Notes: a model not told the origin generated them from the sequence alone. Shown: positions 35,263 to 48,215, numbered from the stretch's first letter. The stretch is 64,000 nucleotides of DNA from Arcuatula senhousia (GCA_963971305.1 OZ020305.1:11317001-11381000), one strand, 5' to 3'. A program made the numbers and translations.

Positions 35263-36610
35263 CATATGAGTGCAGATGTTGGTTTGTCATAGGTTTTTAG
35301 TCTTCCTTTATACCCCCTTCACATTTACGGGATTTCCTTACGAGTTCTTACGAGTTTTCAACTCGTATTGGATCGCGAAGACTCGTAAAGCACTCTGTGT
35401 TACTTGTAAACAGGTCGTTCTAGCTCGTGTGAAATTGTAAGAACTCGTGAAAGTTTTACGAGGATTTTTGACGTTTACCCCCTTCACATATACGAGATTT
35501 CCTTACGAGTTCTTACGAGTTTTCAACTCGTATTCGATCGCGATGACTCGTAAATCACTCTTTTTTACTCGTTAACAGGTCTTTCTAGCTCGTGTGAAAT
35601 CGTAAGAGCTCGTGAAAGTTTTACGAGGATTTTTGACATGTCAAAAATCCTCGTAAAACTTTTACGAATTGAAAAAACAACAATGTCATAATTTAACTCG
35701 TAAACACATCGCAAGTAACTCGTAAACAACTCGTAGAGATCGTAAATGACTCGCCTTTACTCGTAACTAAGTCGGGAAGACCTCGCAAAGGAATTCTTTT
35801 ACGAGTGGTTTGCGAGTTAGTTACGATATCATTTCCAATATCGCAAATCACTCGTAAAGACGTCGTAAAGGCGCCGTAACATGCTCGTTGACACTTTAAA
35901 AATAAAATCCATATCGTCTCTGGACGGGAGTGCGAAAAAATTCCGCACAACTGACGAAATCGTGACAACTCGGAAATCGATCGTAAAAGGTTGGCAGAAA
36001 ATCTCGCAAGAACTCGTAAAACTATAAATTTTGAAAATTGTAACAACTCGTAAGAGAATATCGTATATGTGAAGGGGGTATAAGACTTTTACGAGTTGAA
36101 AAAACAACATTGTCATAATTTAACTCGTAAACACATCGTAAATAACTCGTAAAGAGCTCGTAGTGATCGTAAATAACTCGCCTTTACTCGTAACTAACTC
36201 GGGAAGACCTCGCAAAGGAGTTTCTTTACGAGTGGTTTGCGAGTAAGTTACGATATCCTTTTCAATATCGGAATTCACTCGTAAAGACCGTAACATGCTC
36301 GGAAACACGTCGAAAATAAAATTAGTATCGTCGCTGGACGGGGGTTCGTAAAATTTCCGCACAACTGACGAAATCGTGGCAACTCGGAAATAGATCGTAA
36401 AAGTTTGGATTTGACACATTGAATTGGAAATTGACAGCGCGACGGGAGTGCTATAGCAGGCAGGATTCAGTGTTGTTGTAATTTTTGTGTTTCCGTGTTT
36501 TATATGTTATCTTTTTTTTTCACTCTGTCATTGTTTGTGTTTGTTGGTTTTGTCTCTGTCCTGTCGGTATTGACATTGGGATGCCCATTGGTACCTCTGC
36601 TTCTTTCATG
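35263..36610 (+). mobile_element. Third truncated 3' end, interrupted by a fold-back element
   Basis: A third copy begins at ATGAGTGCAGATGTTGGTTT immediately after the previous tail, is interrupted at about 35309-36408, and resumes at GGATTTGACACATTGAATTG. It ends at TGGTACCTCTGCTTC near 36600. Together with the two preceding entries this makes a head-to-tail series of 3' ends, an arrangement known from Penelope-like elements. Confidence 0.6.
35309..36408. mobile_element. ACTCGTAA-rich fold-back element nested in the retroelement tail
   Basis: The sequence is dominated by ACTCGTAA/TTACGAGT words on both strands. TATACCCCCTTCACAT at 35310 reappears inverted as ATGTGAAGGGGGTATA at 36067-36082, with a further internal start at 35476. 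A near-perfect palindrome of about 30-bp arms is centred at 35638/35639 (AGTTTTACGAGGATTTTTGA and its complement). The part after 36083 repeats 35650-35990. No protein is encoded; the open minus-strand frames follow the repeat. Confidence 0.7.
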
Positions 36611-36619
36611 ATATGAAGT

Positions 36620-37560
36620 TATCATATGTCTATTCCGTTATTATTTATTAACGTTTGGCATCGACGTCATTTCTATAGTACTATATCATCTAACTTATGT
36701 TTAAGTTTGCCGATTGCTCAACTACGTCCTATTCCTAATGCTTTTTAACGCAGGTGACAGGTGGTCCTACATGGGCGACCGCGATATTGGTTTTCATTTT
36801 GTAGATATATCCATTCTGAAAGCGCCTTTACAAAATATTTATCGCTTTCTTTTGCTAATGGTATCTAAATTTCAATTTTGTTCTTCACTGAGCCTTGCTA
36901 ACCTCGATCAATATAATTCACTGCAAACTAGCTGCCTCAACTACTTATCTTTTCATTTTAATTTAATAATTCACATTTTTATCCATTTCAAAAAAATTCT
37001 GGATAGTTTTTCCTTCCAACTATCGTCATTCATTTCAATAATAGCTTTGAAAGTAGAATTAATATAGTCAATAACTACTTGACTGCAGAGGACATTTGGG
37101 AGAAATCAATGTGTCCTCATATAGACCATCACAGGACTTCCTGTGGTCGATGTTGCTGACCGTATCAAACAGTCATTTCCATCACGTATGGTGCCTTATG
37201 AATGGTTTGCGTTAACTGTACGAAATGCTTTTGACCACATCTGACGATTTCCGATGTATAGTTTGCACTGAATTGTCCAGGACTTCTTAAACCGGGCAGA
37301 CAGGTGTCCGATGACCGTTTGGATCTAATACTGGTTGTCTGATCAGTTACTGATGGTCTTGTAATGTTTTTGACAGTTATGGTTTGCCGAGCAATCCATT
37401 ATGAACTGATGGGGATGTTGTCATAATGTTGCTATTCTGGTCTTTTGATGACATATTTGTGGTTAAAGCCTCCATGTGATCAATGGTTGTGTGTTGTTGT
37501 TGTTGTTGTTTTCGGATAGATTTCTGTTATCCTTGGACTTGCTGTTAACATTTTTACTTC
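36620..37560. other. Noncoding stretch
   Basis: The start (36640-36800) weakly resembles the end of the 13.6-14.4 kb module. A (TTG)n run lies at 37494-37512. A 117-codon frame at 36714-37067 is hydrophobic without family resemblance and was not accepted. Confidence 0.35.
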
Positions 37561-37566
37561 TACAAC

Positions 37567-38097
37567 TTATTTTATCCGAGTCCTAAGCATGATTGCCAAA
37601 ATGAAATTCCATTTAATCCATTTCCAGCTGACGTAAACTTTTATCCAGAAACCGCGTCTTTCTATCAGCCTGATTGCTTGTATTGGAGCACACACTACTG
37701 CATTTGAGTTCATTTGAAAATTGAAGAACAGTTTCTTCCTTATCTTGTTTCCTACTTTGCAGGAACACTTGTGACCTAATAGGCTGTTCTAGTTCTCCTT
37801 TGCTATTTTCGATTGGGTTTGTTTAAGTTGCTTGTTTTTAGCCATAACTAGCTCTTTCAAGTGATTTATTTCCTCAAGTATCAGATCTTGTTCGCCCGCT
37901 GGTAGCGAATTATTAGGTTTATTACACGAGGGACGCAAGGTTTTGTCAAAATCCTCTGTTCTACTTTTTGATACATCTTTGTGTTTGCGTCGACTTGGCC
38001 TATTCTGAATCCTTATTCTTTGGAAGTCATTGGAATCCCGGTATTGGTGACAATGTGGTTTTCGATAGATATGGCTTCTTTTGGATCTGTTCCATTT
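37567..38097 (-). pseudogene. Unrecognised open frame with one internal stop
   Basis: The minus strand stays in one frame for about 176 codons, broken only by a TAG at 37789-37791; there is no initiating ATG and a TGA precedes it at 38098-38100. The first 100 residues are basic and polar and end in a likely coiled coil (the segment EEINHLKELVMAKNKQLKQT). The part after the stop is cysteine- and tryptophan-containing and basic. The frame could be a remnant of a retroelement ORF1 or a decayed exon. I do not recognise the family, and a chance frame remains possible. Confidence 0.3.
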
Positions 38098-38149
38098 TCA
38101 AGTACCATTGTTGTGTAAAAAACATTGTTTACAGTTTGTATTTGCCCCG

Positions 38150-38550
38150 AGTGGCTTTTTCATTTCTATTACTGTGAGCTCTTGAATGGGACAGCCCTGT
38201 CACAATGAATGCCGTGGTCGTCAGGCTATAATACGGAAAACGTGACAGCACACGATAGTGGTGCACCATGTTTGGAAAAATGTCACCTTCTTCGCACGTT
38301 AAAAACCTTGCTACAGGTCTCAGTAGGAGTAGGACCCATAGGATCCCATGCAGGAGGCTGAATGTCCGGTCCCTACCCGTCACACCTTTTTCTAGTAGCA
38401 GTCTAAACTCTCCTTTCCGATTGGCCTTGTGTCCCCCTTCCCTTCAATTGAACATCATTTTATGTTCATTATATGTATATCACCATTTTCATGTTCATGT
38501 CCCGCATATGGCCGAAATCAAGCTGCTTGGAAGATAAAAGCAATAAATAA
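38150..38550 (+). repeat. SINE-like dispersed repeat, diverged copy
   Basis: This copy shares GAATGGGACAGCCCTGT, AATGAATGCCG and a C-rich tail segment with 46370-46640. It lacks a clear terminal CTCAC run. Confidence 0.5.
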
Positions 38551-38559
38551 CTAGCTGTG

Positions 38560-41500
38560 AGTTCTTTGCTTCAATCGTCTGTACTTTTGCTGGTGACAAT
38601 TTTCACATACACATTCTGGATTTGGTGAGATGCAGATTACTACGAAAGAGCTGTTCTGTGTTTATCTACATACGAATGGATCCAGAATCGTTCACTGTGT
38701 GAACCCTTCAGCAATATATGAACGATTTTTTACCTCTTAATTACGTGGTAGGGTGGAGAAGTTTATTTTTTACCGGAATTTCTCATTACAGTGGAAGAGA
38801 GAGTTATTATTAGGGTATTGCATTCAATTTCCATTGCTACTGTTGCTCGATCGGCTGCTTCAATTTTAATTTTCAGGGTGCTCTTTTTGTTGATATTGTA
38901 ATTAGCTTGGGAATTTTTTTTCTTTCTTCTTTGGGCTATTCACGATGTAAAAACAATAGCAGGGAAAAGCACCTTCGTCTTTATTTGGAACCGGACGTCA
39001 TCATCAATATAATTTAAGCCTTATGATTAAATTAATTTATCAAAGTGATGGTGCATTATGGTTTTCTGTTGTCTTATGTTAAGAGTTTGGTAATAGGATG
39101 AATCCTCATTAGGCATTTTCACGGGTTTTGATAGGCTCGCGCCAAATTGTTTAGATCGAGTCTTTCTTGACGAGAATCTGAATGGAACAGACGTAAAAAC
39201 AATGAGAGGAATTGGTGGATGAAATATTAAACATCAAATATCATTGTCAGGGAGGCAATTTTGAGTTAAAATCGCATACTCCAATCTACTTTACTCGAAC
39301 AACAATTTAACGTTGTGAATGTGAAATAATACATGAAAAAAGAAAAATCACCCTCGCAGGTTACAAGTACATGTATGACATCCACGTGTTTAAAAACACC
39401 GAGCCGTTTCATAAGCAATGCATAATTTACAACTTGATTGTTTTTGCTTATACACATTTAGTTATTAATGTACAAGTCTCCCCCTATTTTGTTACAACAA
39501 AAGTAAAACACTAACATGGCATTTCACCTGTCAGGGTGCAGTCAGCAGTGGACATGCTAGCATTGAACGATAATCAGCAATTACATAAATTTACAGACAA
39601 TTTTGTCTCGAAATCAAGCCTGATTTGATTCTATAGTTTATCATGCTATATTAGGTTAGACTAGTGTGGGAAATATCGGTCACAGCATACCAACAAAAAT
39701 GGGGTCAATAAGTGGGATTGTTTGAGTTGTGTCTTTTAATTTACACAAATGTATGTTTGATATGAATGCTAGTACACGGTTCATTTACATATATTTAGGC
39801 GATGAAATGCATTTATTACCAGGTGCAAAATGACAGGCACACATTTTTAAATTGTTTAAATTTAATCCAGATCTAATTATGAATAACTATTTCCACAAGG
39901 GCCTGTCAGTTAAGAAGGTTAGTAAGAAAGATGACAGATCCATTATATGGTCAAAACAGGTGGATGGAGCAGGATTGACAAATTTTCACAAATCTGACCA
40001 CTGCAAGTTTATCTCAACATTGCCAAATTTAGAGAATGCCTATGGATCTAGTTTTACATGTATCTCACTGAGAAGAGTACTCTGGCTTATACAAGTCTAA
40101 CATCAGTGACAGTTTCCTTGTTATGTAAATTGGTTTAATGTCTTGGATCATTTCCGTCTACAAAAAGTATAAAATGTGAAGCCAAATCCAACCCGCACAA
40201 AAACCTTCGTTGCATTGGTTTAAGCAATACGATGAGGAAGGTCCAGGCTCCAAAGCTGCCGTCAAGCTGTGGCATTGTTAGATAAGTTAACTTGACAGTA
40301 ATCTTTACTCGTTTTTCTTCGTTGTATCATTCACTTAAAATTTGTATAAAAAGATCAGGTAGACATGCATCCAATCTTTTAGCAACATCCTTTATTTGCG
40401 AGGAAGTGCGAATTCTAGGAGTGTGTGTAAAGATACACGTATACCTGATCAAATAAACCAATCCTATCATTTAAGCTTGCAAATATCGGAGTTTTTATTT
40501 GAATTTTATATGATTTTTTTAACTTTATTCCATTATAAAATTATTGATAAAAGATGCAAGATTATTTAATTTTCAGAAAGTTTGCACTTTTTATTGCTGA
40601 ATTTTCTCATTTTTAAAAGTGTGTCGTATATTCAAATAAATTCTTGATAATTTGCAGTTATTTGATACCGAGGGAATATGCTTTATTCAGCCTTTATAAT
40701 TTAGTAATAAAATATTCGAAAAAAAATGGCATATATATTTACTTTTTAAGAAGAAAGTCTATCTTTCCATTATTTTTGTGAGAATACCAATATGTAGCTG
40801 ACAACTACGACAAAAACTTATCTGACATCTCTGTATTTACAGTAATAAAGCAAACCTTTTAAGTGCAGGCAGGATGAACATTTTTTACAATAAGAACTAT
40901 GTATCGTCATTTTGTAACGTGTTTGGTGATTCTAACCAGAGTAGCCCCGGGGCCTATGGCTAATCATTCAGCAGGTAGCGCTATTTAGTTTTTAATTTAA
41001 ATTGGAGTTAACTTAGGACCTTTAAGCTGTTTAACTTCTAGCTCTTACAGTCTATTTGTATTTTAGCTCTTCTGGCTCAATAGTTATGTATATTGGATCT
41101 GATAAATGAAGATCTCCCCGCTCATTCTCAATGTACTAGCTTGTGTTACACCTTATGAAGACACAGGTTCATTTCACTTTAAGGTACGTATATTCTTCCC
41201 AGCTTAAAGAAAACTTTAAGTATATTTTGATCATCTCCCGTACAATCTGCAAGGTAAGCTTTCAAAGCTAGGCACCCCTTGTTGACACTATTAGGTTTTA
41301 TTTTGTCCAAAATATCATTTAAATGACACCAACATTGGTGATGTTAATTTAAATATAGATACTAAAAGGAAATGTACTTACACTTACTATCTTAATACAT
41401 TTATCATGTACATGAATATTAAGTAAACATGAATGGCCATATTAAGTCGTGTATTAATAAGTAGGTTGAATTTTAAATGCCGATATATGACTTTGTATAT

Positions 41501-41560
41501 AATATTTATACAATGTCCAATGAAGTAGAAAATCCAAACATTACTTCATATTAAAAACGG
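38560..41560. other. Intergenic region upstream of dehydrogenase gene A
   Basis: No exon with splice context and no defined mobile element was recognised over this 3 kb. A small frame at 39852-40100 has no family resemblance. Regulatory sites for gene A would be expected in its last part, but no clear TATA or CpG-rich promoter was seen. Confidence 0.4.
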
Positions 41561-41567
41561 GTTAAAT

Positions 41568-44500
41568 ATGGATAATATTGTCCAACACACAACAGATAAC
41601 AGGGCTATAGTGCTGTCTGTGTCCGTAATTGGTGAGTAAATTTATTGTTTTAGATGGACCTCAATTTAAATAGTTTAGAACTTTGCTTTGTTTTATGCTG
41701 GCATGCACTTACACTCTCCTCTGTCAATATTTTGCTAGAGTCTGTATATGTGCTTTACGAATAAACACCTCAGTCAAATTGAATCTAACAAATTATTGAT
41801 ACTTAAAAGTGTTCGATTTTTTGCCCTAATTTTTTGTGATTTTGGAAAAAGTTTTTTACGTACAACTGTTTTTATTAAAGATAACATTGTCTTTATGTCA
41901 ACTCGATTTAAAAAAAAAAACAGATAATCCTAAACAAGCAGAAATTTAAAAAGACCACTAATAATTTGCAGTTACATGTATGTATCGAAACAATTATAAA
42001 TGAAAAAATATCTAGATCACAATGATGAAAAATAAACCAAATTGTTTATATAAGAAACACGTATGCTGTAGCTAGATCTCCAAATAGTTATTTTTTTTAT
42101 TCATAATCGCATTTGTTTGCAGGTACATGTATTTGTTTGTGGGGTTTCCGCCGATATGTCAAGGGTCAAATCTACAAGGGAACCAGACGGATGAATGGTA
42201 AAACTGTTCTTATCACTGGGGCCAATACAGGGATAGGAAAGGAAACGGCCATTGATTTGGCTAAACGAGGTAAATGGTATCAATGAAAGATGAAAAAGAA
42301 ATAACATTCGACTGTTTTAGGTCGAAAAGACAAGACAAAACCTGTAAACTCCAAATACAACATCAATACCTGAAAACTCAAATCATTAAAGCAAACTCAC
42401 GTCGAAATGAGAGTGAATTCATGTGCTTCTGAAAAATTGCTCCAAAACACCCGTCGCCATGATTTCAGTAAAGTGAAGATCAAACACATGAGCTTTAAAT
42501 TAATGAATACCAACATCATAATATTTTATGTTACTGGTACAAAAAGTGTATTTTAAAGATGGTGGTCCCGGTTTGGCTACAAGTAAATGCTAAAATCTAT
42601 AATAGCACAACATAAAACATTTATCAAAATAGGTGATCAACCTTCTGATTTCGTATTTTTGGAACTAAAATTCTACACTTTCATTTCAAGTTGATAAGGT
42701 TGTGGTTGTTTGCAAACAATTATGAAAGCGATTGCAAAAATATATCAAATGGTCACATTCGTAAAACAAAGTTTGTAAAAAAAATCATCTGATGCATGTT
42801 TAATAATTTTCTAGCTTGATACATGTGATATATCACTCTACCAAATTAATGGATATGTACAGTTAAAAACTCATTGTTTTCACAGGAGCAAAGGTGATTA
42901 TCGCTTGTCGTGATATGAAAAAAGGAACTAACGCTTTAGATGAAATAAGACAGCGGTCCGGGAGCAGCAATGCCCGGCTTGTCAAGCTGGATCTTGCTTC
43001 TTTTAATTCGGTTAGAAACTGTGCAGGAAAGATCATTAAAACAGAAACACGACTTGATGTTCTTATAAACAATGCAGGTATGTCAAGACTGATTTGTGTC
43101 CATTAACAGGATATCAAAAACCACTGTACCGTTGTTTATGCTACTACGAACATCATATAAATGTACTACATAATAATCGATACCGCTTGCAAAGTGTGGG
43201 GTGTATGTTTGCAGTATAGCAAAGGAGTGACCATTTGATTCTTCTCTTTTTTTTAGGGTGGGGGTGGTGGTGGAGGGGGGCAATGGATATTTTTTTCATC
43301 CTACCTTTTTATTATGTCGCCTGCAACGTATTTAAAAGGAATATATTTGGATTTCGTTTGGTTAAATGCTTTTTGAACATCTTTGAATTGTGGATTTCCT
43401 TTGTTTGGGTTCTAGTGATGCTGATGAGGAATAATTTTCCGAAATGGCCAAAAAGCTCATAAAAATAATTGTAGTTGGAGCTAACATACATGTATGTGTT
43501 GTGGTAACATGTTCATTTACTCCATATCCTTTCATAAATTATATTATACAAATGCATGTTTGAGTCACGTTGGCACGTCTTGCGTCGTCGTCCGGCGGCG
43601 TCACAAAAATTTCCGTCGCATTTTTTTCGGGCAACTTCATGACACGGTATCTTGATATTTGGCATGTAGCTCCCTTCTATAGTACTATATGGTGTAAAGC
43701 GATCTTATAGTCGTAACTTATCTACCCCCTGTTTACCGAATATTTTTAGACGCAGGTGAATTACGTCTTCAATGGAAGACCGCCATTCTAGTTTTTACGG
43801 AAAAAATCGGAGCCAGAGTTATCAAGCACAGTTTTTGTTTTAACATTTTCTATCGTTTTCTATCGTGCCTTGTTTTATTCATATCACTGTCCTTCCCTTT
43901 TTCATGATTTATGGCATCTTGCCTTTTTATTTCAAATTGCACCATACCCCCACCCCCTCAATTTAATGGTTGCTTCCGAAGGGTTTCCATCTGTTACATT
44001 TGTGTACACTTACAATAACACCCTTTATTTATCCACTACTCCATCTTAATTACTTGATGGATTTTCGTGAAATTTTAACAAAATGTATATGTAGATTCGT
44101 ATACCTTTAATTTAAAAAATAGGGAGCGGGGATATTCATTTGTGAATAGCGGCAACAGGTTTTTGAGTTTATCACCTTATATGTATTTCCCAAATTTCTT
44201 TCATATACTGCATGATGATTTTGTAGGAATTATGTTATGTCCGTATTGGAAAACAGAGGACGGCTTTGAGATGCAGTTCGGTACAAACCATCTTGGTCAT
44301 TTTCTATTGACAAATTTACTGCTAGATCTGATGAAGAAATCTGCCCCAAGTCGAATTGTCAATGTGTCCTCTATGGGACATAAAATGTGTAAGATTTATT
44401 TTTAAAATAGCTTTTATATGCAAATACATTTCTCTATAGGTAGTATTATATACCAATTCAATTAAAACTTAATTAATAATTAATATTTTGATATTTCTTT

Positions 44501-47500
44501 CTTTAATATATTCATAAAAAAACATCCAGGCAATGTTATTCCTGCCAATAATTTTTGGTCAATTTTTTATAACCAGAAAAGTTTAACAGATTCTTAAAAC
44601 AAACCAAGTGATACGAATCCAAGCAGCATTTTTAAACTCTTTTTTTTCTCTCTTTTAGAATATGGAATATAATTAACCTTTAGTGTATGCTAAATGATAC
44701 ATGTAGTAAACTGCAATGGCAGGACATCGATCAAATTTCGAAAGGGGGCACTGACTGTAGCTTTAGGGGGTGGACACTCTGATCATGTTTCAATGATTTT
44801 CTATGTATCCATTTTTTCGCAAAAAGGAGGGGACGACGCTCCGCCACTGTACTGTGCAAGCTTTTTAATGCTTTCAGTTGGTTCTCTGGACTTTGACGAC
44901 ATTGCGTATAGAGAGAAGAGCTACTTTTCGCCAATGGCCTACTCCCACAGCAAACTGGCTAACATCCTCTTTACTAAAGAGTTGGCAAAGAGGTTGGTAG
45001 GTAAGATATAATCTGATACGGTATTGATAACTTCGTCGGGCAATCTGAATTGGCGATAATGAGATACGCGACACAACCAACAAAAAGAAATCACAATGGA
45101 AAACAGTCAACAGTCTTCAACATGACCAGAGGTCGCTGCCCCTCGTCTTCATTTGCCCAAGACAAAAAGTACACTACTACTATAAGATTCAATAAGAATC
45201 CAAAAATATTCAAAACAATTGATTTTTAAATTCATTTGCTTAGTATTGAGCATGCTTTACATATTTTATTAAAAAAGAAATTACTATGGAAAATAGATAT
45301 CATATCTCTACTTAAAGAAATCATACAGCCACCTACCACCTTCCCCCGTACTTTATTTGAAATCACCATAAATATTGCATCTTATATTCAAATCCAAGTT
45401 TTTTGTTGTTACAAATAATGGTCTTGATTGTCATGGTCATAGAAATTATGTAATGGTGGTTAATTTTGTCGTCTTTTGTTTTTCTTGGCTCACTTTTAGT
45501 GCACATAATGTTTGGGGGCTACATTTTTGTAGTTACGCTACATGTCACTCGTGTATTGTTTTTCTTAGCTAAGAATTTACAATATTTGCCTTTTATTTCT
45601 ATAGGTACTGGGGTAACAAGTTATTCCTTACATCCTGGAATTATTGACTCGGAGTTAATGCGTTATTTTAGAGCTTCGTGTGGGATAATTATAGAGCCGA
45701 TTTATTTCATCTCCCGGTATTTCACACGGACACCATTCGAGGGAGCCCAGACAAATATTTTTTGTGCTGTTGACGAATCATTGGAAAAAGAAACAGGAAA
45801 ATATTACAAGTAAGTAAACAAGTATTTTATCTATGAAAATTATCATTAATACTACTAGTATCTGAATGAGGGTAATTCGGACGACCAAAAACTATATTCA
45901 TTTGATTTGAAGATATAATACTAGTAGAAGAAAATGAGATGTGGAATAAGTGCACGCGACACAACCTACAATATAAACGTAAATTTAAAACATCCACAAT
46001 GGAAAACAGCCAGCAGCCTCCAATGTGACCAGCGGTCGCTGCTGGCTGTTTTTCAATTGGCCCCTGAATTGAAAAAGTTTGTTTATAAGCTTTTAGGTAA
46101 GTTGAAGACCAAACATAATCACGTAAAAAATTGATAAAAGTAACAACAAAAAGAAAGACACCTCGCTTCATTTCCTTGTAGAAACAAAATAAAAGTAAAG
46201 GGGTCAATCTGACTTGTTCTCCTTAAACTTTTACATTTAGAATTAAAGTCCCGGGGCCCGAGAGGCGAATAGAGCCCGCAGCAGCGCTAAGCTTGTCGGT
46301 AAAAGAACGCTCAGAAACTGACATTGGGTCAGGCCGCTTAACCCATAAAGCGACTGGAATGTGTGCCCCAGGTGGTTGAATGGGACAGTCCTGTAATAAT
46401 GAATGCCGGGGTCGATAGGCTACATGTATGGTGCGGAATCCATAGTGGACCAACTTGTGTGGAGAGGGCCACTATTCATGCACATCAAAGATCCCTTTGT
46501 GAACCCTAATTTGTGCACCTACCACATAGCTAAATGCTCCGCCCCTAACCATCTCTCCCCTTTTCCTGTGGTCTTCAAATTACTGTTCCTTAGTTTTCCA
46601 TCCCACCCCCATATTTCATTTCTCATCATTTCATGTTCATTTTACCATCCATTTCATGTTCTGCGATTTAAATAACCTATATAGCGTTGCAAACTCACTC
46701 ACTCACCCATTCCGTTTGAAAGAATCCAAACTTTTACGTCCATGATTATCATTTAAACTTTGTGGTATCGACAGAAATTGTTTGTTTATTGCCAAAAGCA
46801 GAACTACAGGTAGCACATAGTGTGGTAAAGAAAGTGGTCCATATGGTTGCATTTCTTACATTTTGAAACTCAAAGTCGGTAACAACAAAGACGTAGCAAA
46901 ACAATAAGAAAATGAAAACAAAGATTCTACCACACACACACACACACACACTTAACACGCGATCTCCTTTTGTACAAAGAATGTTTCTGCCCCATAGTTT
47001 CTGTTTAAAAAAGAACATTTTATTTTACGACTAAGCTCGACAGTTTGACAGCAAGCCAAGAGAACCTTTGCTTGTGTGTTCGCCTTATACGACTTACTTC
47101 CCAATGAAAAATTCAAACACAACAAGAAATCTGTGAATCAATGCTCACTCAGTATACCCTCGTTAACCCCCAAATTGACTAAGTTGGTAAACAGGAAGTA
47201 GATAACCGATATGTATTTAATTTCGATATTCGCTATAAAAGACCGCACACTGAACTCCTAAACATATCATCAAGTCCCTGTGATTAGTAATTTCCGAGAA
47301 AACTGTTACAAAAGTTATGTTACGGACAGACGGGCGGACGGTTTTTGTTTCGACCAGCTTTTGTGACAAAAGAGGTTTTGACGCCATTTTGTCATAAATC
47401 TGCAAGAAATAAAGTTTCCTATGAAAACGGGGTATCTATTCCCTTTCACTTGACGCAGACTATATTTTCTCTTTTTTATTGTAGTGATTGTAGGGAGGAT

Positions 47501-47587
47501 AAACCTTCAAAAGCCGCATTAGACGAGGCTGCTGCTACGAAGTTATGGGAGTTATCAGAGAAATTGACGGGTCTTCAAACGTCATGA
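41568..47587 (+). CDS. Retinol dehydrogenase 13-like short-chain dehydrogenase/reductase, gene A
   Basis: Seven exons are supported by GT/AG sites and unbroken phase: 41568-41631, 42123-42269, 42886-43077, 44227-44388, 44878-45000, 45605-45809 and 47485-47587. They total 996 nt and encode 331 residues. A hydrophobic N-terminal segment (about 14-30) precedes the cofactor motif TGANTGIG (53-60). NNAG lies at 132-135, the catalytic Ser region VSS at 181-183, YSHSK (Tyr210, Lys214) in exon 5, and LHPG in exon 6. Family members reduce retinal or lipid aldehydes with NADP(H) at ER or mitochondrial membranes, and CRD after the second strand fits NADP preference. The DGFEMQF-NHLGHF segment and the length point to the RDH11-14 group, RDH13 most closely. 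All key residues are present. Gene B is its tandem paralogue. Exon 1 is the least certain because it is short. Confidence 0.88.
42310..42480 (-). repeat. 3'-tail fragment of the reverse-transcriptase element in intron 2 of gene A
   Basis: Words related to GTCGAAATGAGAGTGAATTC and ACACCCGTCGC match the minus strand of the tail. The fragment is diverged and intronic. Confidence 0.45.
43555..43800. repeat. Dispersed repeat related to the 13.6-14.4 kb module, in intron 3 of gene A
   Basis: The repeat contains GATATTTGGCATGTAGCTCC, AGTACTATATGGTGTAAAGC and TTACGTCTTCAATGGAAGAC. It is preceded by GTCGTCGTCCGGCGGCGTCA. There is no coding sequence. Confidence 0.5.
45050..45172 (+). repeat. ~125-bp dispersed repeat, copy 1 (intron 5 of gene A)
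   Basis: The repeat contains CGCGACACAACC, ACAATGGAAAACAG and CCAGAGGTCGCTGCC. It is shared with 45932-46068 and 54530-54655. Confidence 0.55.
45932..46068 (+). repeat. ~125-bp dispersed repeat, copy 2 (intron 6 of gene A)
   Basis: It reads GAGATGTGGAATAAGTGCAC, CGCGACACAACCTAC and GACCAGCGGTCGCTGCTGGC, ending CAATTGGCCCC. The third copy at 54530 begins with the same GAGATGTGGAATAAGTG. The class is unknown. Confidence 0.6.
46230..46715 (+). repeat. SINE-like dispersed repeat, copy 2 (intron 6 of gene A)
   Basis: This copy spans the head (AGCTTGTCGGTAAAAGAACG), the GAATGGGACAGTCCTGT segment, a CATGCACATCAAAGATCCC segment, and the end CTATATAGCGTTGC with CTCACTCACTCAC. It is the most complete relative of 25610-26055. 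Confidence 0.6.
46928..46951. repeat. (CA)n microsatellite
   Basis: A dinucleotide CA run within intron 6 of gene A. Confidence 0.8.
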
Positions 47588-47589
47588 GC

Positions 47590-48215
47590 ATTTAGAATTT
47601 TACCGTTCGATCTATACCGATGCACTTCATGGAGCAATTGTGTGCCCAGCTCCAGCTACAAGACTTCGTTACACGGAATAGACTCAAATCCATGATCTTT
47701 TATACTCGAACTAATTGCCATGATGCGTTTTGAAAAAGATTATATAATAATTTGTTTATTAAATATGATTTATTTTACGATATGATAAAAGCCATTTTTC
47801 CAGGATCCGTAGCGTACTATATAGTTTTAAGGTATCATGATAAATTTCTATACAAAATAGTATACAGATTTTTAAGAGTTGAAAAATGTAAAATGGACCA
47901 TAGCTATAGACCATTGAACTTGTAAGTACTTGTAAATTTATTAGTATCCTTGTATCCATCTAAATCTCGGCACAAGCGCCTCGGACTTTGACCTGATTCT
48001 TCGAGCGGAAAAAACTGTACGGTAACGGGTGTTACCAGCTTGTGTTTCTGTTACATATGTCATGTATGTATTGTATCTAATACATCATAAACCGGCTTTG
48101 AATATTTGCATAAGTTTAATTTGTAACGCCTTGGTAGTCATCTGTATCACCTTTATTTTTGTAGGGACAGGTAAGTTTAATTAAAGCATTTTGCACTTAC
48201 GGCGAGATTAGCCTT
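47590..48215. other. 3' flank of dehydrogenase gene A
   Basis: The 3' untranslated region is expected here. An ATTAAA word near 47757 could be a variant polyadenylation signal. No other gene was recognised. Confidence 0.35.

Noticed and set aside
36714..37067. 117-residue hydrophobic frame
   Set aside because: It has no family resemblance and an amino-acid bias expected from T-rich DNA.
43235..43462. 75-residue frame in intron 3 of gene A
   Set aside because: It is a tryptophan- and glycine-rich frame from a GGTGG tract, with no splice context.
44142..44226. Upstream extension of exon 4 of dehydrogenase gene A
   Set aside because: The frame is open into the intron, but the acceptor TTGTAG and the gene B comparison place the exon start at 44227.
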